This document shows positions 1 through 5,385 of a stretch of DNA of 8,025 nt, in pieces (within the stretch, counting starts at the first letter, position 1; each line of letters starts with the position of its first letter). A program made the position numbers and the translations under genes. The notes below the pieces were generated by a model. That model saw nothing but the letters and a program-made list of their open reading frames with translations. It was not told the origin of the DNA and searched no databases. The stretch covers positions 1 to 8,025 of the forward strand of contig DAOVXI010000074.1 in assembly GCA_030636245.1 (NCBI GenBank), written 5' to 3'. This stretch comes from Deltaproteobacteria bacterium. GTDB lineage: Bacteria > Desulfobacterota > GWC2-55-46 > DRQE01.

Positions 1-135
1 AAACTCTCGAACGAAAGTTTTCTTGAAAGGGCTCCTAAGGAAATCTTTGAAAAAGAGGATGGTAATAAAGAAGAACTTCTCGGAATACGCGTTAAGATAG
101 AGGAAGGTCTTACAAGAATCAAAGAGATGGCCTAG
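1..135 (+). CDS. valS: Valyl-tRNA synthetase, C-terminal end (partial, 5' end outside window)
   Basis: The frame starting at base 1 is open for 44 codons and ends at TAG 133-135. The peptide begins KLSNESFLERAPKEIFEKE and continues as a charged, Leu/Ile-spaced helix ending in RIKEMA. This matches the C-terminal tail of bacterial valyl-tRNA synthetase: the 'LSNxxFxxxAPxExxEKE' segment followed by the coiled-coil arm that contacts tRNA-Val. The enzyme charges tRNA-Val with valine in the cytoplasm. Only the last part of that arm is visible, so catalytic motifs (HIGH, KMSKS) cannot be checked. The stop codon abuts the nadC start with no spacer, so both genes are probably on one transcript. The call rests on a short but characteristic tail. 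Confidence 0.85.
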   Translation, partial: KLSNESFLERAPKEIFEKEDGNKEELLGIRVKIEEGLTRIKEMA

Positions 136-1008
136 ATGAAGCGCAATAGAAAAAATATTTCTGAAGAGAAAAAACGACTGAACAGCTATATAGAGCAGCT
201 TGTCGGCGCTTCCCTGAAGGAAGATATCGGCTCGGGTGATGTTACGACAGAGGCAACCGTTCCAAAGAAGATGCGCGGCAAAGCATACATAATCGCAAAA
301 GAGAGCTTTATCGTAGCAGGGCTTACGACAGTAAAAACAACATTCAAACTGGTAGACAAAAACCTTAAAGTAAAAAAACTTTTCGAGGACGGCGAGAAGG
401 TAAAAAAAGGCGCCAAGCTTGTTGAGCTTAGCGGTAGCCTTTCAAGCATCCTGACCGGCGAGCGAGTGGCGCTTAACTTCCTCCAAAGGCTCTCCGGCAT
501 AGCAACCCTCACAGACGAGTTCGTTCAAAAAACAAAAGGCACAAAGGCGAAAATTCTCGACACACGAAAGACGACCCCCTGCATGAGACTTCTTGAACGC
601 TATGCCGTTGCTTCAGGTGGCGGAGTGAACCATCGCTTCGGCCTCTTTGACGCGATCCTGATAAAGGATAACCACGTAACAGCCGCGGGGGGCGTAAAGA
701 AAGCTCTCAACAAGGCATGGAAGAAGTACCCCGAAGGCTATACAATAGAGGTAGAGGTTAAGAACCTGAAGGAAGTAAAGGAAGCCATCGAAGGCAAGGC
801 CGATGTTATCCTTCTTGATAATATGCCGCTTGATAAGATAAAAAAAGCCATAAAGTATATCGGTGACGCGGCACATACAGAGGTCTCTGGCGGGGTAAAC
901 CTTAAGACGATCAGAAGCATTGCGCTTGCCGGGCCTGACTTCATAAGTGTCGGAGCACTAACCCATTCGGTAAGAAGCGTGGACGTTAGCCTGCTCTTCA
1001 CCAAGTGA
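136..1008 (+). CDS. nadC: Nicotinate-nucleotide pyrophosphorylase (carboxylating), quinolinate phosphoribosyltransferase
   Basis: NadC converts quinolinate and PRPP to nicotinate mononucleotide, CO2 and pyrophosphate, the step where de novo NAD synthesis joins the shared pathway. At 290 aa it is the usual length plus a lysine-rich extension of about 15 residues. The N-terminal domain carries EDIGSGDVTTEATV (29-42). The barrel carries GERVALNFLQRLSGIAT (108-124), LDTRKTTP (141-148), the GGGVNHR loop (161-167), LIKDNH (175-180), EVEVKN (205-210), DVILLDNM (223-230) and SVGALTHS (271-278). The substrate-binding Arg, Lys and His residues and the acidic PRPP/metal-side residues (E205, E207, D228) are all present, so it should be active. 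ATG 136 directly follows the valS stop. There is no other in-frame ATG until residue 46, beyond the conserved N-terminus, so this start is effectively forced. No good Shine-Dalgarno is visible, which suggests translational coupling to valS. Confidence 0.97.
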   Translation: MKRNRKNISEEKKRLNSYIEQLVGASLKEDIGSGDVTTEATVPKKMRGKAYIIAKESFIVAGLTTVKTTFKLVDKNLKVKKLFEDGEKVKKGAKLVELSGSLSSILTGERVALNFLQRLSGIATLTDEFVQKTKGTKAKILDTRKTTPCMRLLERYAVASGGGVNHRFGLFDAILIKDNHVTAAGGVKKALNKAWKKYPEGYTIEVEVKNLKEVKEAIEGKADVILLDNMPLDKIKKAIKYIGDAAHTEVSGGVNLKTIRSIALAGPDFISVGALTHSVRSVDVSLLFTK

Positions 1009-1018
1009 GTACCAAAAA

Positions 1019-2014
1019 ATGAATACCCGTAAAATCAGTAGCGACGACGTTGAGGTAAGCATCATAAAAATGCTGAAGACCGGCAAGGACGATCCGACCT
1101 CGGGTCAGGCCATCAGCACCGAGCTTGGCATCTCAAGGAACGCCGTGTGGAAACACATAGAGAACCTTCGCTCCATGGGATACTCTATCGACGCAAGCAC
1201 AAAAAAAGGATACACCCTCTCTACCCCCCTGCCCTTCAACGCAACAGAACTCCTCTCGGAGCTTAAGACCGAGATAATAGGCACCGCCATCTACTACCAC
1301 GACACATTAACATCAACCAACGACATGCTGGGAGAACTTGCAAGGAGTAACGCTACCGAGGGAACGATACTTCTTGCCGACTCGCAAACGATCGGGCGAG
1401 GCAGGGCCGGCAGGAACTGGCACTCACCGGAGGGTAAGAACATATATACCTCGATCCTTCTAAGACCAAGGATACACCCGCAGATGGCGCAGAGCATTAC
1501 GCTATTGGCAGCGGTTGCGGTCGCCGAAACAATAAAAGAATTTGTCCCAAGCGGGGTTGAGGTAAAGTGGCCAAACGATGTTCTCATTAACGAGCGTAAG
1601 GTTGCGGGCATACTGACCGAGATGAGCTCGGACACTGATATGGTGAAGCATATCGTGCTCGGAATAGGAATAAATGTGAACTCAAGCTCAACTGAGTACC
1701 CCGAAGAGCTAAAAACCATCGCGACAAGCATCCTTGACAAGAACGGCTCATCTGCCGACCGACTCAAGGTTGCGGGAGTTCTTTATTCGAGGCTTGAGAA
1801 ATGGTATAAAATATACTTAAGCAAGGGACCCGCCCCGCACCTCGATGCCTGGAAAGAATTCTTCACGGCAGCAGGAAAACAGGTCAAGGTAAGCGGCCCT
1901 CCCGAGATAGAAGGGCTTTGCATGGGAATAGATGACGACGGCGCTCTCCTTATAAGAAGCAGTAGCGGAGAGGTCATAAGGGCTGTATCCGGAGAGATGA
2001 GTACCAATAATTAA
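1019..2014 (+). CDS. birA: Bifunctional biotin--[acetyl-CoA-carboxylase] ligase / biotin operon repressor
   Basis: BirA activates biotin to biotinyl-5'-AMP and transfers it to the acceptor lysine of biotin carboxyl carrier proteins. The 331-aa protein has a winged helix-turn-helix at about 11-70, with SGQAISTELGISRNAVWKH at 28-46 and wing residues KKGY at 62-65. It is therefore the long, repressor-type BirA rather than the ligase-only form. The catalytic domain shows GRGRAGRNWHSP (126-137, biotinyl-AMP loop), KWPND (183-187), KVAGIL (194-199) and GIGINVN (215-221). A small SH3-like C-terminal domain covers roughly 285-325 (GxxxGxxxDDDGALLIRS). The gene starts 10 bp after nadC without a clear ribosome-binding site and ends 4 bp before coaX. 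No biotin synthesis genes or recognisable BirA operator lie in the window, so its repressor targets would be elsewhere. Confidence 0.96.
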   Translation: MNTRKISSDDVEVSIIKMLKTGKDDPTSGQAISTELGISRNAVWKHIENLRSMGYSIDASTKKGYTLSTPLPFNATELLSELKTEIIGTAIYYHDTLTSTNDMLGELARSNATEGTILLADSQTIGRGRAGRNWHSPEGKNIYTSILLRPRIHPQMAQSITLLAAVAVAETIKEFVPSGVEVKWPNDVLINERKVAGILTEMSSDTDMVKHIVLGIGINVNSSSTEYPEELKTIATSILDKNGSSADRLKVAGVLYSRLEKWYKIYLSKGPAPHLDAWKEFFTAAGKQVKVSGPPEIEGLCMGIDDDGALLIRSSSGEVIRAVSGEMSTNN

Positions 2015-2018
2015 TCTT

Positions 2019-2786
2019 ATGCTCCTTTGTGTTGACATAGGCAATACCGGGATCCTTATAGGGATCTATGATAATGACACGCTCAAACGTACCTGGCGGC
2101 TGAACTCCATCCGAGAGAAAACAAAGGACGAGTATGGCACGCAGATATCGGCACTCTTTGAAGCGGCGGGGATAAGCACGAGCGTCATAAGCGGCGCGGC
2201 CATAAGCTGTGTCGTACCAAAGCTTACGGGCACCATTAAGGAAGCACTGAGCGAGTACCTGGGCATAGACTCGCTCGTCATAGGGCCCGGAGTAAAAACG
2301 ACGATGCCTATCATGACAGATAATCCCAGGGAGGTCGGTGCGGACAGGATCGTTAACGCTGTCGGCGCTTACAGCGAACATAAGAGCTCTCTTATTGTTG
2401 TAGACTTCGGCACGGCTGTAACCTTTGATTACGTGACGGAAAAAGGAGAGTACGCCGGAGGAGCCATCGCTCCCGGGATAGTAATATCCTCGGACGCGCT
2501 CTTCAGCAGGGCCGCAAAGCTGAGCAGGGTCGAGGTTGAAAAGCCGACACATGTTATCGGCAAGAACACACAGGAATCGATGCAGGCAGGCATATACTTC
2601 GGCTACGCCGGGCTTGTAAGCGGTATAGTGGAAAGAATGAAAAAGGAAGCCGGCTCATGCGACAAGGTTATAGCAACCGGAGGTCAAGCCTCCATACTAT
2701 TAAATGATATAACTTTGATCGACCATTACGACGAGTTTCTGGTACTAAAGGGACTCAAAAAAATATTCGAGGTAAACAATGACTGA
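2019..2786 (+). CDS. coaX: Type III pantothenate kinase
   Basis: CoaX phosphorylates pantothenate with ATP, the first committed step of coenzyme A synthesis, and is unrelated to the CoaA type. The 255-aa length is normal. The ASKHA fold is visible from the phosphate-binding DIGNT (6-10), GADRIVNAVGAY (107-118, whose D109 is the catalytic base of the family), VDFGTAVTFD (128-137), GGAIAPGI (147-154), GKNT (181-184) and TGGQA (220-224). All key motifs are intact. Type III enzymes are generally insensitive to CoA feedback, so flux control would lie elsewhere. ATG 2019 lies 4 bp after the birA stop and an in-frame TGA at 1998-2000 limits any extension. There is no clear Shine-Dalgarno, so coupling to birA is likely. 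Its last 8 nt overlap the next gene. Confidence 0.96.
   Translation: MLLCVDIGNTGILIGIYDNDTLKRTWRLNSIREKTKDEYGTQISALFEAAGISTSVISGAAISCVVPKLTGTIKEALSEYLGIDSLVIGPGVKTTMPIMTDNPREVGADRIVNAVGAYSEHKSSLIVVDFGTAVTFDYVTEKGEYAGGAIAPGIVISSDALFSRAAKLSRVEVEKPTHVIGKNTQESMQAGIYFGYAGLVSGIVERMKKEAGSCDKVIATGGQASILLNDITLIDHYDEFLVLKGLKKIFEVNND
2769..2773 (+). promoter_or_regulatory. Ribosome-binding site for the TPR gene, inside the coaX 3' end
   Basis: GAGGT lies 5 nt after base 2768 and 5 nt of spacer (2774-2778) separate it from ATG 2779. It sits within the last codons of coaX and supports the overlapping start of the next gene. Confidence 0.6.
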
Positions 2787-3303
2787 TACGATAAAAGAAG
2801 AAAACTTTAGCAGCGGTCTTGCTCACTACAAAAAGGGCAATATCGATAAGGCCGCCATCTGCTTTGAGAAGGCCTACAAGAGTGACAAAGAAGACCCCCT
2901 GACCATGTCCTACTACGGTCTTTGCATCGCTCTGAGGTGGGGAAAGGTCGGGCTTGGTCAAGAGCTCTGCACCAAAGCCATAAAAAAAGATTACTCACAA
3001 AGCATCTTCTATCTGAACCTTAGCAAGATATACATGGCAACGGGGAACAAAAAGGGAGCCCTGTCCATACTCCATAAAGGCCTTCGCTTCAACCCAAAGT
3101 CCAGGGAGCTAAGCTCTGCGCTCACAGAAGCGGGTGCAAGAAAGCCCCAGTTCATACCGTTTCTCGGCAGAACGAATTTTCTTAACAGATACCTCGGTAT
3201 TTTCTTCAGAAAAACCATCCCGGGATTCTTAAGGACCAAGCCTCCATTAAGGTCCAAGGATAAAGAACAAGGCAACAAAGACACCGAAAAGAACGCCGCA
3301 TAG
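2779..3303 (+). CDS. Small tetratricopeptide-repeat protein of unknown function
   Basis: This 174-aa protein has about three TPR-like helix pairs: 8-41 (GLAHYKKGNIDKAAICFEKA), 42-75 (a degenerate unit) and 76-109 (LSKIYMATGNKKGALSILHK). A conserved-looking patch PQFIPFLGRTNFLNRYLG (123-140) follows, then a basic and polar tail (PPLRSKDKEQGNKD...) that looks disordered. I see no signal peptide or membrane helix of convincing length. FLNRYLGIFF (134-143) is hydrophobic but too short to span a membrane. TPRs are protein-binding scaffolds, so a partner-binding role is plausible, but the partner is unknown. The gene overlaps coaX by 8 nt (ATGACTGA) and has its own GAGGT site, which indicates coupled expression. 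From memory, TPR proteins with a similar 'PFLxRxNxLNxYLG' tail sit near coaX in Geobacter-like bacteria. I could not verify this. Confidence 0.8.
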   Translation: MTDTIKEENFSSGLAHYKKGNIDKAAICFEKAYKSDKEDPLTMSYYGLCIALRWGKVGLGQELCTKAIKKDYSQSIFYLNLSKIYMATGNKKGALSILHKGLRFNPKSRELSSALTEAGARKPQFIPFLGRTNFLNRYLGIFFRKTIPGFLRTKPPLRSKDKEQGNKDTEKNAA

Positions 3304-3317
3304 AAAGTTAGCTTGAG

Positions 3318-4496
3318 ATGAAGATAAATAAAAATGTCTTTAAGTACGTCTCAAAAGAGACACACAAGACGATCAAACTGCTTGCAGCAAAAGGCAGAGG
3401 CGACCTTACCGCAGAAGACGCTCTTACCGCCGTATACCTTCTAACCAGGGATAAGGACCCGGAGATAAGCGACACCGCACGCGAAAGCTTCTTGAACTTC
3501 AGATTTGACCTGACGATCAAGGCTCTTGAAAAAAGGCTCGACCCTGTCATCATAGAAAAACTCACCTCAATGCACCCCATGAACACAGAACTTCTTGTTC
3601 ATATAGCCAGAAGCCCATTCACAGGCGATGAAACACTGCAAAAGCTTGCACTGCACGGAAACATTGAGATAGTAAGAGCACTCTCTGAAAACCTTGCCCG
3701 TATAAAGAAAAAACCATTTATCTATGACGCAATGAAGAAGAACAACAACACCCCGGATGAGGTCTTCCTTAAGGTTTCTGACTTCCTCGGGGTCGATCAG
3801 GCCGAGATAGTAGAGATGGATGGTAAAGAGGTAATTGACGTTGCTGCGGTAGAGAGCAAGGCTGCGGGAGCCACGGATGACGAGAACAAGGGAGAGGCAG
3901 CAGCTGATCTGGGGGTCTCGATGTTCGCTGCCGCAACGAACGCTAAAAAAGCAGATGAGGAAACCCCCAAGACCCTTGGAGATAGTGAGACCGAGGGCCA
4001 TGAGCTGAGCGAAGAGGAGCTCGATAAACAGGTCAGCGAAACGGATGTCCCGAATGAGCTAAAAAACGACGCACCGGAAAAACCCAAGAACCTTATCGCG
4101 CGTCTAAAGGAGATGAACGTTGCAGGCAAGATAAAGCTCGCACTCGAGGGCAACAAAGAGGTTCGTGAAACACTCGTTAAGAGCACCAACAAACTTGTTT
4201 ATACAGCGGTACTTAAAAGCCCGCGAATAACAGATGATGAGATAATAAAACTTACATCAACCAAAGGAACCAGTGAAGATATATTAAGGCTGATCTCAAG
4301 AAAAAGAGAATGGATGGCAAACTACCGAATAAAACATACCCTTATTACCAATCCCAAGACACCTCCCGGGATAGCGATAAAACTTTTAAATCATTTAAAT
4401 AAAAAAGATATCGAAAAACTAGCTAAAGGCAGGGGTCTCTCGAGCGCGCTCAGCTCGGCAGCGAAAAAGGTCCTTGATCTGATGAATAAAAAATAA
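3318..4496 (+). CDS. Uncharacterised two-domain helical-repeat (HEAT/LRV-like) protein with acidic linker
   Basis: I do not recognise a named gene. The 392-aa product is soluble-looking, with no signal peptide or membrane helix. Residues 1-160 form a helical N-terminal domain. Residues 165-256 are a low-complexity Ala/Glu/Asp linker (about 26 acidic residues in 92 by hand count). Residues 258-392 form a basic helical C-terminal domain. A repeat unit can be aligned by eye between the halves: LLVHIARSPFTGDETLQKL (92-110) against LVYTAVLKSPRITDDEIIKL (292-311), with a third weaker copy TLITNPKTPPGIAIKLL (341-357). This (S/N)P-x-T-x(5-7)-KL pattern recalls leucine-rich-repeat-variant or HEAT-type solenoids. 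The segment KREWMANYRIKHTLITNPKTP (329-349) looks the most conserved and recalls hypothetical proteins of deltaproteobacteria. An in-frame TAG at 3309-3311 forces the start at ATG 3318. The gene lies 14 bp after the TPR gene, in the same operon. Confidence 0.75.
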   Translation: MKINKNVFKYVSKETHKTIKLLAAKGRGDLTAEDALTAVYLLTRDKDPEISDTARESFLNFRFDLTIKALEKRLDPVIIEKLTSMHPMNTELLVHIARSPFTGDETLQKLALHGNIEIVRALSENLARIKKKPFIYDAMKKNNNTPDEVFLKVSDFLGVDQAEIVEMDGKEVIDVAAVESKAAGATDDENKGEAAADLGVSMFAAATNAKKADEETPKTLGDSETEGHELSEEELDKQVSETDVPNELKNDAPEKPKNLIARLKEMNVAGKIKLALEGNKEVRETLVKSTNKLVYTAVLKSPRITDDEIIKLTSTKGTSEDILRLISRKREWMANYRIKHTLITNPKTPPGIAIKLLNHLNKKDIEKLAKGRGLSSALSSAAKKVLDLMNKK

Positions 4497-4533
4497 TGTT
4501 CACACAATTGCAGTCAACACAACGGGACGAACA
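4497..4533 (+). promoter_or_regulatory. Largest intergenic gap, with imperfect inverted repeat; possible nfo-trkAH control region
   Basis: This 37-bp gap is the only one above 20 bp in the window. It contains TGTTCAC (4497-4503) and GTCAACA (4513-4519), which are inverted relative to each other with one mismatch across a 9-nt spacer. The spacer includes the palindrome CAATTG (4505-4510). This could be an operator half-site pair or chance. A weak GGGA (4524-4527) lies 6 nt before the nfo ATG. I see no well-spaced -35/-10 pair, and no stem with a T run that would be a terminator. Confidence 0.25.
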
Positions 4534-5385
4534 ATGCCGATAGGCGTACACACGAGCACGGCAGGAGGCATAAGCCGCTCTGTTGCCAGAGCAACAGAGC
4601 TTGAGTGCACAACGATGCAGGTATTCGTTTCGAGCCCGAGGACATGGAAGGCAGATGCACTAAAAGATAGCGAGGTCCGTGACTTTAAAAAGTTCAGGAA
4701 AGAGGCAGAGCTTGCACCGATCGTAGTGCATACCTCTTATCTGATAAATCTCGCCACCCCGTCTGAAGAAGCATATGAAAAGTCCAAAAAGCTTTTCACG
4801 GATGAGCTCAGGATAGCAAAAGAGATCAAAGCCGAGTATATTGTAACTCATCCGGGAAGCTTTCACGACGAAGACGAAAAGTTTGGTATAAAGCGGGTAG
4901 CCATGGCGCTTATGGAAAGTGCCAAGAGCATAAAAGGCAAGCTCCCGGTAATACTGATCGAGAATACCGCCGGCGGAGGCACACAGATCGGAGGCAAGCT
5001 CAGTAACATCGGGAAGATAATAAAAGCGAGCAAAGGGGTACGTGTCGGGCTTTGTTATGACACCTGTCACGGCTTTGCCGCCGGTTATCCGTTCAATACA
5101 AAAAAAGACGGTTTAAAGCTGATCAGTGAGATAGACGAGGGTGTCGGGCTTAAGAACCTAAAGGTCATCCACCTAAACGACTCAAAGGGCGAGTGCGGTT
5201 CTAAAGTAGACCGTCACGAACATCTCGGCAAAGGTAAGCTCGGAGGCGCGGCAATGGCTTCTTTCCTGAGTGATAAGAGGGTCCGAGAGATACCTCTCAT
5301 ACTTGAGACACCAAAGTCCGACGATGATGCGGACACAAGAAATTTAAAGGAAGCAAGAAAGCTTCAAAGGAGTAAGAAAAAATGA
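4534..5385 (+). CDS. nfo: Endonuclease IV (AP endonuclease)
   Basis: Nfo cleaves DNA 5' to abasic sites and removes 3' blocking groups during base-excision repair, using a trinuclear zinc centre in a TIM barrel. The 283-aa length is normal for the family. Every expected metal ligand can be placed: H66 (VVHTSYLINLA), H106 (THPGS), E143 (LIENTAGGG), D176 and H179 (CYDTCH), H213 (HLNDSKGE), D226 and H228 (VDRHEH) and E258 (LILETP). The N-terminus IGVHTSTAGGISRSV matches the start of the barrel, so ATG 4534 is right. A weak GGGA precedes it. The enzyme should be active. Its last codons carry the ribosome-binding site of trkA, and the two genes overlap by 4 nt (ATGA), an unusual pairing of DNA repair with ion transport. 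A strong inverted repeat lies inside codons 15-23. Confidence 0.97.
   Translation: MPIGVHTSTAGGISRSVARATELECTTMQVFVSSPRTWKADALKDSEVRDFKKFRKEAELAPIVVHTSYLINLATPSEEAYEKSKKLFTDELRIAKEIKAEYIVTHPGSFHDEDEKFGIKRVAMALMESAKSIKGKLPVILIENTAGGGTQIGGKLSNIGKIIKASKGVRVGLCYDTCHGFAAGYPFNTKKDGLKLISEIDEGVGLKNLKVIHLNDSKGECGSKVDRHEHLGKGKLGGAAMASFLSDKRVREIPLILETPKSDDDADTRNLKEARKLQRSKKK
4563..4600 (+). repeat. Perfect 10-bp inverted repeat (hairpin) preceded by internal AGGAGG, within nfo
   Basis: GCTCTGTTGC (4577-4586) and GCAACAGAGC (4591-4600) are exact reverse complements separated by the 4-nt loop CAGA. In RNA this is a stable stem-loop, and in DNA it is a 24-bp dyad. It starts 44 nt into the nfo coding sequence. 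Eight nucleotides before it is AGGAGG (4563-4568), a full Shine-Dalgarno-like hexamer that also encodes Gly-Gly of the conserved AGGI motif and has no usable start codon after it. There is no T run, so it is not an intrinsic terminator. The structure is certain as sequence. Any effect on translation or protein binding is inference. Confidence 0.5.
5367..5372 (+). promoter_or_regulatory. Ribosome-binding site for trkA
   Basis: AAGGAG lies 9 nt upstream of ATG 5382, inside the last codons of nfo. It is the strongest Shine-Dalgarno at any true start in the window. It supports the ATGA overlap start and suggests that trkA may be translated at a higher rate than nfo. Confidence 0.75.

Noticed and set aside
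1201..1207. Runs of seven A (also in nadC, coaX, the TPR gene and nfo) as possible frameshift sites
   Set aside because: All fall on Lys-Lys codons, no downstream stimulatory structure is evident, and each zero frame gives a full-length family protein.
2051..2066. Near-palindrome GATCCTTATAGGGATC near the coaX start
   Set aside because: A short stem with a wobble pair and a 2-nt loop. The sequence is explained by the codons of the first CoaX strand, with no sign of function.
1974..2552. Long minus-strand open frame (192 codons) opposite coaX
   Set aside because: It lies wholly over coaX and the end of birA, its product resembles no family I know, and the plus-strand frame carries all CoaX motifs. 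It is a shadow of the codon bias.
3304..3317. Possible hidden small gene or terminator between the TPR gene and the repeat protein
   Set aside because: The gap is only 14 bp, with no stem-loop and no room for a gene.
3567..4001. Minus-strand open frame (144 codons) opposite the repeat protein
   Set aside because: No ribosome-binding site, no recognisable motif and Cys/Leu-rich low-quality composition. The sense frame is continuous and in operon context.
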